Part shown: piece by piece, positions 1 to 11,342 of the stretch
Position numbering within the stretch: position 1 is the first letter of the stretch
Layout of the letters: each line of letters begins with the position of its first letter
Source of the DNA: Tetrapyrgos nigripes
Taxonomy: Eukaryota > Basidiomycota > Agaricomycetes > Agaricales > Campanellaceae
Direction of reading: 5' to 3'
Length of the DNA stretch: 64,000 bases
Assembly (NCBI GenBank): GCA_013368315.1
Contig: JAACJM010000039.1
Coordinates: forward strand, 1-64,000
The notes under the pieces: generated by a model
The model's database searches: none
What the model saw: only the letters and a program-made list of their open reading frames with translations
Told to the model about the DNA's origin: nothing
Position numbers and translations under genes: made by a program

Positions 1-1567
1 GGTGTTCTGGGGTGTTTTGTAGTGTGAAATCACGAATAGTGGCTATGTATCGGGTCAGAGCGGGACGGTAGGGGAGAGAGATGAAAGAGGCATGCGAGGT
101 GTTCCATACTTGGTTTCTGTTTAGTAGGTTGAGCTGCTGTGGTGAGGGGCCGGTGACAAGATAGTGGACAGGGCGTGCACCCCTGAAGGCTGGGCGTGGT
201 GGTGCGACGATGATGGTAACAGTGGGATCTCCAATAACGTCCTGAATACCCGCTTCAATGATGGAAGAGACTACAGTAGGGTCGACACTGGATCAACCAA
301 ACTGTCTGGCTAGGATTCCTCCAAATTGCTGCACACGTGAGTCCCATTCCGCTACTTGTGCGGGGTCTTGATCCGTGTGTACATTACCAGCATTGAAGCC
401 TTGTGGTACTGGGGCATCAGCTGGAAGCGGGTTGACAGTTCCAGGAACATAGTGTTGAGTGGTCTGTCCCGGGGCACTTGGGATGGAAGTGTTTGTGAGG
501 GATGGGTCTAGTGGTACTGCTACTGATCCTCCAGCCTGAGCCGAACTAGGTATAATGGAAGATGTGTGGTAGTTGGGGGAATGACTCGAGGGCAGGTTCG
601 GCAGGGACAGCGATGGCTGTAGGTTGACTGGGGATTGACCAGTTGGCAGTCTGGTAAAATCAAAGGAGTACTGGGGACGCTCGGTCATGTTGGTGTCCGT
701 TCTCAAGCGTCTCACCTGGTGTTGGACCTCAGCCGGTACAGACAACTGGGTTTGAGGCTGTTGGGACTGGACCGGGGTAACATCGGTCCTATCATTAATC
801 CCAGTCAATGGCCTGACAATGTCCAGGTCTAGATCCATCCCGGTCATCGGGCAATGAGGTTGATTTTCGATTGGCGAGTCAGCGTAGAAATCGTCTTCAT
901 CGTCCATAGCTCTTCCTCCCTCCTGGAACTGCTCCCTCCTCAGGGTAGCTTCACCTTCCGAGATGTCATCCCAGTCTCTGGGGCTGGCTAACGTGGAGGT
1001 TGTGGATGTGTTGGAGGACGCCGTTGGACTGGTGCCAGAGCGAGAGGGTAGCAGAGGGAAGGAATCTGGGGAGGGACCTTGCATAGGGAGAACTGTATCG
1101 GAAGAGGATCTGTTCTGCTGAGTATATGGGTTGAATTGATGGCCGTTTATGGGGACGCTTCCAATGACTATCGTTGGCCCTTTTCTCTTCTTTGGCTGGA
1201 CGATGTTCCAGGTTCCAGAGTCGTTTCCTATGGTGGTTGTATGTTAATAGATATTCTGGTTAAATTTTGTTTGGGCTTGCTCACCATTATCTGGGTTATC
1301 TGTTGCATTTTTAGTACCTCCAGGGCTTGGCTCCTGCAGCATGGTAGAGGCTGTCTCTCCTGCAGCGGAGGTTGCAGGCGCTATAGCGGGCACAGTGTTT
1401 TCAGTGGTCTCCACCATAGCAGTATTCGTGTCAGTAGTCGACGTGGGATTAGCTGCGTTGTTTCCGGGGGCAGTAGCGACACCGTTCTCATTAGAGACAG
1501 AGGGGGCATCGTTTGCATTGGTGCCGGAGGTGGTGGAGTCGAGAGATTGATTCTGGATAGATGACAT
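1..1567 (-). pseudogene. Low-complexity ORF, broken by two in-frame stops, partial at left edge
   Basis: One minus-strand reading frame runs from an ATG at 1567 to the window edge. It is interrupted only by a TAA at about 1244 and a TGA at 293-295; both flanking pieces and the last 292 bases are otherwise open in the same frame. The first 107 residues are rich in Ser, Thr, Asn and Ala. The middle holds a basic patch (QPKKRKG) and long Ser/Pro/Gln stretches. The part beyond the second stop is better ordered (PVHYLVTGPSP, then RYIATIRDF near the edge). I do not recognise a named family. The composition and the broken frame suggest a decayed copy of a repeated, possibly transposon-borne ORF. Either stop could derive from CAA or CGA by one C-to-T change. 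An intron spanning the first stop cannot be excluded. Confidence 0.45.
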
Positions 1568-2668
1568 GGTACTGGAGATTGTGTCTTTGTGTAGGATAGT
1601 GCTTTGGGGTTTTTAAGGCGTCGAGGGGTATTTGGTTTAGCGAGTTGGTGTATTGGTAGCATATGTCGTTCAGGGTAGGGTGTATGGCGGGTGAGGTTGG
1701 TTGTTTTACTTGTAGAACTTGCTTGTTGGGAGCATATGGTGCTCAGGAGGGAGTGAATTGCTTGAGCTGGCAATGGTAGAGTCGGAGTGGAATCTGGGGG
1801 TTTTATAGCCAGGGGCGCGACAGTTGTGGTCTACAGGATGGTCGGTAAAGACGTTAGCCTCCAGGGCCCTGGTCGGGGTTGGAAATGTCTGTCGTAACGA
1901 GTATCTAGGCTCTTGGAGCATGTATTTGGGATGTTTCAGGGCGTGTAGGAGAGGGGAGGGTCATGCTTGGCAGAGGGATGGGCGTAGAGTCAGAGATCCG
2001 AGAGGAGTCTATTTGGCCTTTCAGGAATGCAGGGGTTGGCAAGAGCTACAGAGGGTATTGGGGATGGTCTAGTGCTGTTCTGTCTTCTAGTCGGCATAGG
2101 AATAGTGTTAGTGTTGCGTTTATTCTAGGTAAATGCACATTCGCCAGCACTCGGGTTTTAGTATGTTATCCATGTGTGTTATTACATGCAACATGGGTAG
2201 TTGGTGATCCTGGTAGGGGCAGTTGGTGTTCTCGAGGGGGTGTACGAAAGGGAAGGGACTCAGAGAGCCCTTCTGTGCGTGTACGCCTCTATTGTCCTCG
2301 TCCTTGCCCACTCTTTCTGTGTAGGAAAGCGTGGGAAAGCCTGACCAGGTGGTGGTACGGGTTCAAGGAGCCCCCTGTTGAATTAGGACTTTGTTCCAAA
2401 CTTTGCAGGATGACTTCTGCAAGCTTCTGCAATGCATTCCTTCTGTATCGCCATTCATTCTTGTTGTCATCTCGTTGCCAAAGCGTCCTGCCTTGTGGAC
2501 AATGTTCATGAATAAGTACCCTGAAGAAGCCTGAGAGGCTATATAAGGATACGTTTTCAATGTCGATGTGAATCCGTTGGTTTTTGATTTCATCCCCAGG
2601 TGAGTCTCTCTCTCTTCAATCGCAATTCCATCGGCTCTCATAGTTGACCGTCTCTTAGATCTACCATC
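1568..2668. other. Intergenic region with HET gene promoter
   Basis: No supported gene. The longest open frames here (for example 1963-2511 plus) have no recognisable protein character. A TATA-like tract (ctatataagg) at 2539-2548 lies about 120 bp before the HET start codon at 2669 and is a plausible core promoter. Confidence 0.5.
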
Positions 2669-4960
2669 ATGCGTCTTTTGAACACCCATTCTTTAAAGCT
2701 CGAGAGTTTTGGCGGTGACAAACCCATTCCTCCATACGCGATTCTATCTCATACCTGGGGCAAGACTGAGGATGAGGTCACTTTCCAGGAGATGACGGCG
2801 GAGGATCGTTCAGTTGCGGAGGGCAAAGCGGGCTACAAGAAGATCAAGAGTGCTTGTCAGTACGCCAAGAAGTACAACTTCAAATATATCTGGATTGACT
2901 CATGCTGTATCAACAAGGAGAGCAGTGCTGAGCTCTCTGAAGCTATCAACTCGATGTACGCGTATTATGAGGACGCCCAGGTTTGCTACGTCTATCTGGA
3001 GGAAGCCAAGCACGACGCCTCCAACCTCAAAAAATGCAGATGCCAGTGGTTCACGAGGGGCTGGACGTTACAGGAGCTATTGGCACCGTCCTACGTCGTC
3101 TTTCTGGCCCCGTCCTATGTTGTCTCTCGTGAACAGGAATGGCAGATGATTGGTACGAGATATAGTTTGGCGGACGTTGTCTCTGCCATTACTTCCATTC
3201 CGGTATCCGTCTTCAGAGATGGGGATTTCGACAAGTTCAGCGTAGCTCAGAAGATGTCGTGGGCTGCTCTGAGGCAGACATCGCGACCGGAGGACATGGC
3301 ATACTGCCTCTTGGGAATCTTCAGGGTCAGCATGTCGCCTATCTACGGTGAAGGTGGTGCGAGGGCGTTCATGCGACTTCATCAGGAGATCATCAACATC
3401 TCGGATGATCGCAGCATATTCGCTTGGGTCGCGCCACATGGCGAAAACGAGCCGAGAGGATTGTTGGCAAGGTCTCCTGCCGAGTTTAGATGGTCTAGTG
3501 AAGTGCAGGCTTCCGAGGCAGACGACATTGGGGACACGTCATTTTCTTTTGGCAACAACGGCCTGCGGATCCATCTCCCTCTTGTACCCGTCGAACCGGT
3601 CTCTGCTGTCGTCTCCGAGACTGCAAAGACTCAGAGATCTGCAAATCTCCTGCGTCGCTGGTCACGGGTTTCAGCAGCAGACACTGAACCGTCATATCCT
3701 GTCGGCACCATATTCTCTGCACCTCTACACTGCTGTTCCGAGCGGAATCTCGAGACAGGTTTTGCGGTCTATCTGCAGAAGGTTGCCGGGGAGCGATACG
3801 TCCGTTGCCGGCCAGAAGAGCTGGCGATCATTCCTGCTGCGTCACGGCAACCTGACATATGCCAGGTGGTCGTAAAAGAGAATCCAGGCATTTCTCGCAA
3901 GGTCAAGAACGATCATAATGCCACTCGCCTATCCATCCGAAATACTACACCCAGCGTCTTCCTCAGTAGAGACGGTCACCTTGAAAATAACCTGTCAACG
4001 GTCCCTGATCCTGATAAAGACAAGGAGGTGCAGGGCATGAAGGAGACGTTGGTCAACGTTAATTATTGGTCTGATATTAATATGGGTAGGGGGACCTGGC
4101 CCGTTGCACATCTGAAATACCGATGTTTGAAGTATGAATTTCTCGTCGAGCTGGGCTTCAAGTGTGATGTCGGCTCTCTTCGCTTTGCCATGAGGCCATA
4201 CTCTACGCCAGCGAGTCTATGGAAGGATAATGATGACCCTTGCCGGGATTGGATGGTCATGAAGCACCCTCTCATGGGTGCCGGATTTGTGTCCGTCGCT
4301 TACCACATGACAGGAGACGAGACAGTCAGGATACTCGAAGTCCGGTATGTGGGTCCGGATAAAGCAAAGCTTTTACCGATTTCGCGCGCACTACTCCAAC
4401 CTCAGGAGGAGGAGAAGGAGGAGGAGGAGGAGGAAAAACCCTTCAGGTTGGGTTTCATGGTTCCATCCATGATTCGGGAGAAAGTCGAGTCCAACTTTTT
4501 TGGGAGGACACACGAGCCAAAGGTGTTCCATCTCACGGATGTCTTCCCGCCGGACTTCTTTGGCAAGGAGTACACAGGCCAAACCTATGTGGATATGTCT
4601 GCCCTCGAGGAAAGAGCGCGGTTCCGTGTCCTCACTTACACTGCACCCTCCAACACTAATCCCAAGGACACATCCCCGACGTGTGTTTATGTGGTAATTG
4701 GTTTCCATAAATCCAAGGCGTGGATGGACATTGTTGTTTCTACCGACTCTCCCAAACTTCTTTGGGAGTCTTATTGTGATAAAGGTTCGAGAGCACCGAC
4801 TCGAATCCAGTGTAACCCGGACGCCACGCCGCTTGTATTGACTGCAAAAATTACGCGGTCGCTCAAACGGCCAAATTTTACTGGCAATGTGAAGGAACGG
4901 AACAGTCTTCAACTGGGGTCTCATGTTCTCTCTGTAAAATACTTCATGACCCCACAATAA
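2669..4960 (+). CDS. HET-domain (heterokaryon incompatibility-like) protein
   Basis: A single open frame of 763 residues. The HET domain occupies roughly residues 22-200. Its blocks are YAILSHTWG (23-31), GYKKIKSACQYAKKY then YIWIDSCCINK (73-83), SMYAYYEDAQVCYVYL (95-110) and FTRGWTLQELLAP (128-140). After it comes the usual companion segment, MAYCLLGIF followed by YGEGG and AFMRLHQEI (about residues 210-245). HET proteins take part in non-self recognition and programmed cell death after hyphal fusion; most members of this expanded family have no assigned partner. The C-terminal half is unassigned and holds an acidic run of Glu at about residues 576-588. A 24-bp tandem duplication (3080-3127) repeats LAPSYVV directly after the HET core motif. 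No intron is needed. The domain assignment is very secure; a role in incompatibility is inferred. Confidence 0.93.
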   Translation: MRLLNTHSLKLESFGGDKPIPPYAILSHTWGKTEDEVTFQEMTAEDRSVAEGKAGYKKIKSACQYAKKYNFKYIWIDSCCINKESSAELSEAINSMYAYYEDAQVCYVYLEEAKHDASNLKKCRCQWFTRGWTLQELLAPSYVVFLAPSYVVSREQEWQMIGTRYSLADVVSAITSIPVSVFRDGDFDKFSVAQKMSWAALRQTSRPEDMAYCLLGIFRVSMSPIYGEGGARAFMRLHQEIINISDDRSIFAWVAPHGENEPRGLLARSPAEFRWSSEVQASEADDIGDTSFSFGNNGLRIHLPLVPVEPVSAVVSETAKTQRSANLLRRWSRVSAADTEPSYPVGTIFSAPLHCCSERNLETGFAVYLQKVAGERYVRCRPEELAIIPAASRQPDICQVVVKENPGISRKVKNDHNATRLSIRNTTPSVFLSRDGHLENNLSTVPDPDKDKEVQGMKETLVNVNYWSDINMGRGTWPVAHLKYRCLKYEFLVELGFKCDVGSLRFAMRPYSTPASLWKDNDDPCRDWMVMKHPLMGAGFVSVAYHMTGDETVRILEVRYVGPDKAKLLPISRALLQPQEEEKEEEEEEKPFRLGFMVPSMIREKVESNFFGRTHEPKVFHLTDVFPPDFFGKEYTGQTYVDMSALEERARFRVLTYTAPSNTNPKDTSPTCVYVVIGFHKSKAWMDIVVSTDSPKLLWESYCDKGSRAPTRIQCNPDATPLVLTAKITRSLKRPNFTGNVKERNSLQLGSHVLSVKYFMTPQ

Positions 4961-5437
4961 TATATTTCATTTGATCTTTGGAAGCCTCTACTCCGGGACC
5001 CCTTCAAATTCTCGAGTACACGGATAGGGGTAATCCTAAGCCGATCGCGATAAATAGTCCTGGTGCATCTACATTTTGTTCTGACGACGCAGTACCGTTG
5101 ATATGTATATTCATTGGAATCGAGATAGCCAAAGAGAGAGCGAAAGTGCAAGTATAAGAGAATGGCAGAGAGTAGAGAGAGTAGAGACAGAGATGTACTA
5201 GATAGCGTAGAGAGTATGGAGAGCCCGAAACGAGACAGCAAATACAAAGTCCTTCCGGTCCATTTCTTCCGACTTCCAAATAGTCAGTCTCCAACCAGAC
5301 CCTAACGAAGTTATAATAATATTTTATGTATTTTATCGAACAGATGCACACACCTGAGAATAAGGATGAGTCTAGCTTGATACGCTGCAAGACAGACTTG
5401 AGGACTGGGGCTGTAGATTGTAGAAATCATTAATATG
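4961..5437. other. Intergenic, no gene seen
   Basis: Downstream of the HET gene. It contains a GAGA-type purine-rich tract (about 5155-5220, repeated gagagtaga units). The small frames on the minus strand here look random. Confidence 0.4.
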
Positions 5438-6037
5438 TAGGGCTCCTAACGGATCGGATGATCCGGCGATCATCCGCCGATGGACAGTCGGATTTCGGAT
5501 GCGGATTGGGACTTTTAGTCTATCCCATCCGAACGGATTACCATCCGACAATCCGAGGATCATCCGCGGATTGGGTAGGGGCGTGGGAAGTGGGTCTACA
5601 GCAGAGAAAACCAAGAACGACGTGACGAGGAGGCTGGGTGGAGGTGTGGTAGTGTTCTCGGACCTTTCCGAGTGGCCAGATGCAAGCCACATGGCCAACA
5701 GAATCCAAGAAAAGATACTACGGCATCGTGGGAAATGACACGTTGACATGCCGCCATTTCCTCAGACAGTCAGAAATGGTCAGTACTTGAACCTTTTATT
5801 TATCTCAGGCATAGAACACATGTATACTCAAAGAAAACGACGAAAAAAAGAATTTTAAAGTTTTTCTACGCAAGATAAGGACTCTAAGGCAAGTGCCGCC
5901 ACTTTCGGCACACTATCCGTCGGATGATCGGCTATCCGTCGGATGACATCTGCCGGATGCGGATTGGGACATTTGGACGACCCATCCGAACGGATTGGCA
6001 TCCGAATCCGACCCAATCCGATCCGTTAGGAGCCCTA
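5438..6037. mobile_element. hAT-like non-autonomous element (MITE), 600 bp
   Basis: The ends are inverted repeats: TAGGGCTCCTAACGGATCGG at 5438 and its complement ending at 6037, with about 22 bp matching. The element is flanked by a perfect 8-bp direct repeat, TTAATATG, at 5430-5437 and 6038-6045. An 8-bp duplication with a TAGGG terminus is the signature of hAT transposases. Inside there is no coding frame of note, but many ATCCG/CGGAT units cluster near both ends (5455-5580 and 5918-6025), as expected for subterminal transposase-binding repeats. The clean target duplication suggests a fairly young insertion. Confidence 0.85.
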
Positions 6038-6385
6038 TTAATATGTCGGTGCGGGCCACTGTATACAGCGGCAGGTACGAGTCCTCATCCCATTGCACAA
6101 AATGCAATAGACTCTGAAGAGGTGGATGTGGTTCATGGACTGGGCACTGAGCACTGGTCACTGGTTCCTGGTTCGTTGCTCGACGAAAGTTGACGGAGAA
6201 TTTGCGGAGAAGCTTACTGCCGAGTCTGCCGAGCTGACGGAATAGGATATATTTTCCCGGGATACGAAAAATGCGGCCATTTGAGCTCACAATAAGACTC
6301 GTCCTATAAATAGGACTCGTAACACATCCGACTCATGAGCACGAGAAACAAAACGACTCGATTCCAGCTCGATGCGGGGACCCAC

Positions 6386-6763
6386 TGTAAGATAGCGAGT
6401 ACGTATTAGTACGAGCGTACCCAGGAGTTCACACGAAGATGGTGAAACGACTTGGATTACTACAGTACCTGTAAGATAGCGAGTACGTATTAGTACGAGC
6501 GTACTGTAGTAAATACGAATATAATCAGTTAAGTATTGATATGAGAATTGAAAGTCAGATACACACCCCAGGAGTTCACACGAAGATGGTGAAACGACTG
6601 GGGTGTCAGATACGAGAATTGCAGGTATATATAAGCCGGGTGTTGAACCCGGGTCAGGGTACCTTGGAGTTTAGAGGATCAAAGGAAAAGAAATTAGGAA
6701 AAGAGAAAGGCGGATACGCCACAATAGGAAATAGCCCCTAACTAGGGACTCTCATTCTCGACA
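6386..6763 (-). repeat. 3' LTR of the Copia element
   Basis: This LTR runs TGTAAGATAG...CTCGACA on the plus strand and is 378 bp long. It matches the LTR at 11343-11800 almost base for base after the repeat block. It carries two copies of the unit beginning CTGTAAGATAGCGAGTACG, against three in the other LTR. Confidence 0.9.
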
Positions 6764-6780
6764 CTCCCCCTGAGTCCCTA
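6764..6780 (-). other. Polypurine tract of the Copia element
   Basis: Directly next to the 3' LTR, the minus strand reads as a purine-rich run (core AGGGGGAG) just before the LTR terminus TGTCGAG. This is the expected primer site for plus-strand DNA synthesis. Confidence 0.7.
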
Positions 6781-6787
6781 GATTCTT

Positions 6788-9700
6788 CTAACCAACCGTA
6801 ATACCCAGCTCTTTGACAAACTTCTCAACCAACGAACGACTGAGGGATTTCGTCATAATATCAGCAATATTGTCAGTAGATGGAATATACCGAAATTCCA
6901 ACTCCCCCTCACGAACTGCATCTCTAATCCATGCCCATGCTGTATCGAAATGCTTGGTTCGGCCATGCTTGGTAGTAGCTTCGGTAAGCGAGATTGAGCT
7001 GGTATTGTCGACATTGATAATGAAAGGATAATCTCGTCTCATCTCCACTCCATTTAACCACTTCCACATCCACTCAGCCTGTTTCCCTGCATGAACCATT
7101 GAAAGATACTCCGCTTCGGTAGTCGATAGGGCAACTACCCTCTGCTTTGACGATGACCACGATACAGCACCTCCCGCAACCATGAATACATATCCCATAG
7201 TTGATTTCCGAGTCGCTAATCCGTTTTCCTCTTTGATGTCCGAGTGCGAAGCATCTGCGAAACCAATAGGTTTTATCCCATCTGGTATGCTGAGGTTATC
7301 CCGATGACGGTAAGTTATCTGGTAACTGGCGGTAGTCTTCAGATATGCGAGGAGGTGTAGAGCTGATGCCCAATGGATGGGTCTAGGATCACTGGAGTAT
7401 CTCTGCAGCAATGAGACAGAGAATGCGATGTCTGGACGTGTTCCTTGACAAACGTGATTCAAGGCACCGACTAAACTGTAATAGTTCTTGTCCATCATGA
7501 AGAGTTTATCGTCCGTCAGGATAGGTTGAGGTTGACTATCAATGAAATCGACTCCTGGAGATAAAGGGGTGTATTTCGGAGCACAGTCCATCATCCCGAA
7601 TCATTCCAACGTTTTTTTGATCAATGGGCGTTGATGGAGAGAGATGTTCTTGGAATCTTTGTAGAGACGCACAGTCATGCCTAACACTACATCAGGTTCA
7701 CCATAATCCCTAAACTCGAACTGCTCAGCAATCTCCTTTCGCGTCCTTTTCCCATCCTCAGCCGTGGTTGAAACTCCAGTCACATCGTCGGTGTAGGTTA
7801 CCGTGATTGTGCTACCGAGAGGTGTACGTCGGTACCTGACACATGGATCAGCAGGGTTCGATTTGAAACCCATTTCGCGATATCGTTTGTCAAGGAGCTT
7901 GAACCAATTGTTCCCAGCGTCCATCGAGCCGTAAATGTTGATGTTCATGAGTAAGACGGTCTCGTTTCCATCACGAAGGGAATACCGATCCTTGAATCCA
8001 TCAGGAAGCGTTAAGTAATTCACTCCTTGTGGCTTCGCATTAAGATATGCGCCAGTGAAATCTCCTGACCACAAATCTAACCCCTCGTATGCTGCAATCG
8101 CGATCGCAAACCGTTCCGACTCGTACCTCGCAACAATCGCCCACGTATCATCATAATGGACACCCTTGACTTGGTCATACCCTCGAACGACTAGCCTCGC
8201 CCTTCGTTCAGTGATTTTCCCATTCCCATCTAACCGGAGAGCGTATACCCATCGAGTAGTGATAACCTTCGCATCTTTAGGTCTAGGAACAGGAGTGAAT
8301 GCCTTTCGGGAATCTAATTTCATCAACTCTTTCTCCATAGGCTTCATCCATAAGTCAGGTCTCTTCATCGCTTCCGCATATGAGTTCGGAACCCATGTAT
8401 TCTCAGGTTCGATAACCGGTTCCAAATTGGCTGTGAAAGCAGTGGGGTTGTCTTCCTCGTTGAACTCTGGGAGTAATTCGATGGTATTGTCGTTGTCCTT
8501 TGCCCATTCTTCACCTCTGTCCTGAGCTTCACTTTCCCGCTCCTCATATTCTTTGGATTGGATGAAATCTTGGGTCAGATTGCGACTGCGAGTAGACGAT
8601 CTAGTAGGGACGGTCCCCCATATTTCAGCTTGTGTACGACGGTTACGTTTTTGTTGTGGGGAATTAGGAATTGGCTGTTCTGTAGCAGGAGTTGGCGTTA
8701 GCGGCGTTAATGGGGTTAACGACGTTGGGTTAGGAGTCTTTGGGACGGAATTGATTGGCGTTTGAGCCACGATTGGGGAATCGGGTTTTGGAGTTGGTTC
8801 TAAGAATAGTACATCCTCGTTCTCCCCCTCCAACGCTGAAACCCAATGACCGTCCGACTTCTCGAAAACCACATCACTAGTGCGGTATAACTCTTCGTTC
8901 TCCCATCTCTTCACCACATATACCTTCCTCCCGTCATACCCAACCATCTGGCATTTAAAACCCCTTGGATCCAGCTTTCCTCTCCCAGATTTTGCAGGTA
9001 TATGCGCAAAACCGACACTACCAAATGGTACAAGATGCGACACGTTCTGCCTTTGGCCGGTCCATCTCTCCTCAGGTACGATCTGTCTCGTGTTTGGCAT
9101 GATGTTCTTGACGTATATATACGTAGCCATCGCCTGCGCCCACCAACGAGCAGATAAATTCGCGTCAAACAACATCGCTCGGGTCCCATTCAGCATGGCG
9201 CCAATTCCTCGCTCAGCTTTTCCATTCGATGGTGACGTGTAAGGAGCAGTGAATTCATGGATTATACCATGGCTTGAAGTCCAAACCTGAAAGGCTTGGG
9301 ATCTCCATTCGGGTGCGTTGTCAGTCCGGATACTCTTCAATGGCTTTCCAGTCTGAGTCTCTGCTGTAGCCCGTCGTACTTCAAGCTTCTCGATCAATGT
9401 GGCTGCCGTCCGGTCCTTCAAGAAGTCAACCATGTCTCTAGACGTCCCCGCATCCGTACCGAACAGCGCATATAAATGACCTCCGACTGACACAACTTGT
9501 GCAGGTCCCCAAATATCCAGATACCACCGAAAGTTTGCCTCAGTGATTGTCTCGGTACTGTCAGGATGGGCTTGTTTGTCCGTATGCGCCTTCCTGCAGT
9601 CCTCACACGTCCCCATCACTTTCCGCGTCCCTTTGACTTTTGGGATCCCGTCTACGAGGTCATATGCCATCTCGATCTGCTCTGGCATTATATGCCCACT

Positions 9701-11266
9701 CGCTCAATGCAGGTATCGAATATCTGCAGGTAGCTGCGCAACTAGGGCGGTGTTTGGTTTTATCAACTTTGCATCCATGACATAAACGCCACCGTCCAAT
9801 ACTGCTTCAAACGTCTCTTTCCCATTTGGTTGCTTGAATACCATCCGTCCCTTTCCCAACGCCGCTGTCCAGCCTAATCGATCCAGGGTGCCAGTCGACA
9901 TCAAGTTATTAGAGACATTGGGAGCATGGAACGCGTCACGAAACAAAAGGTGATAGGTTACTCCCCCATACATCACCTCAACCTTCACATCACCTCTTCC
10001 TACGATATCGAACTCAGCGTTTTCATGGGACGACCCTCCTTTATCAGCGTGGGGCGAATAGGTAATGAAGCTCGACTTCTGTTGGAAAAAATGGTGCGTT
10101 GCGCCAGAGTCGGCTATAATGCGGATCGGGTCGTGAGGCAATGGAATCATGGTGATACGTTGGACAGTGGTACTCAATGCCAAGATGGTCGGCGAGTCAT
10201 CACAGGTAGAGGCGGTTGTATTGTTTGCAGATGGAACAGGTACGTCCTTCTTTCCCTTCCACCATGCCGGATATTGACCTTGCTTTCCACCACCTTCCCT
10301 AAAGCAGTTCTCGATTGTGTGGCCACGGCGTTTACACTTGGGATTCGAACAGAGGAGGTCAGGGTTCACGGGCCCACTTCCCTTTCTCAATGTTTGCAAC
10401 GCATTCACTTTCTCCGTCAATTCCAGCACCTGAGCCTGCAATGCCTTCGTCTTGTCTAACCCTTGAATACTGCCACCTCCGCCACTTCCTCCCATCAATC
10501 GCACATGTTCCTGTAGTCTCCCTGCGGCAACGTTAAACGTAACCGACTTGTCCGTCAACAAGGAACCAACAACTGGGATCCATTCGGTAGTGCGAGGGAA
10601 TGAGTCAAGGAACATTGTCAAAAATTGGACTTCGTCTATCTTGGCTCCAACGTCAGTGGCCTGCTTTCGCAAAGTTCGGAATTTCACAACATATCCGTTC
10701 TCCCCTGTAACGTCACCACTCTCATATCGACAGGTCCGTAATGCCTCCTCTCTTCTCTGGTGAGCCAAATGACTGACCAAGGTGTATTCATCAGCTAGGA
10801 ATTTCCACAACTCGTTCGACTTCTTTCCTCCAGAATAACCTAGGGAGTCCAGGTTCTTGACATTATCCCAGATAGTTAGGTACGCAACAGATTCGCGTAT
10901 CTCGTATTCGAGGTAATTGGGTTTTCGACTGCTGACTGGTGTGGGTTGTAGTTTGTCTTCTGGGACTGTCAAGTCCTTCGGTTCGGTAACCTGCCCTTCC
11001 CAATACAAATGAAGGCCCTTCAACTTCCCTCGCATCTCCATAGACTCCTTCCAGGACACGTAGTTCTCTCCGTTGAACTTGGCGTCATCCGGCAACTCTT
11101 GGATGGTCGTGAAGTTGCTCGGATTTCCAATGGGGTTTTGGGTGCCAGAGTTAGACATAGTTTCGGGATCGACGGTGCAGAAGGATGTTGTAAAAATAGA
11201 GATGACGAATAGGGCGTCTAGTTCTTCAGGGTCAAGATGTAGGAATAGGTCTTCTGCCGTTGACAT
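6788..11266 (-). pseudogene. Copia gag-pol polyprotein with two in-frame stops
   Basis: One frame of 1,493 codons runs from ATG 11266 to 6788, broken by TGA at 9704-9706 and TGA at 7601-7603. The gag part (first 250 or so residues) ends in a zinc knuckle (C-x4-C-x4-H-x4-C, beginning CSNPKC). The protease motif is ADSGATHHF. The integrase has the Copia triad: Asp in YLDIWGP, Asp in RTDNAPEW, Glu in NGKAERG. The reverse transcriptase shows TRWVYALR, DFTGAYLNA and the catalytic box YTDD in place of the usual YVDD. RNase H shows STTEAEYLS and the TKHIDV-like region TKHFDTAW. The first stop sits where relatives read LH(W/R)RLGH; the second sits just before FGMMDC, where Arg is usual. Both are one transition away from sense codons. 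Readthrough is possible in principle but decay is more likely. Confidence 0.9.
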
Positions 11267-11319
11267 GCAACGGTATAGTCAATGAGTCGTTTCTTCTTAA
11301 TAAAATTGTGTGAGCACAG

Positions 11320-11342
11320 CTTATAGCGCGAGGCCCATAACC
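11320..11342 (-). other. Half-tRNA primer-binding site
   Basis: Immediately inside the 5' LTR the minus strand reads GGTTATGGGCCTCGCGC. This resembles the complement of the anticodon stem-loop (around CAUAACC) of initiator tRNA-Met, not the tRNA 3' end. Priming from an internal cut in initiator tRNA is known for Drosophila copia and several fungal Copia elements. The tRNA itself is not in the window, so the match is inferred. Confidence 0.6.
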
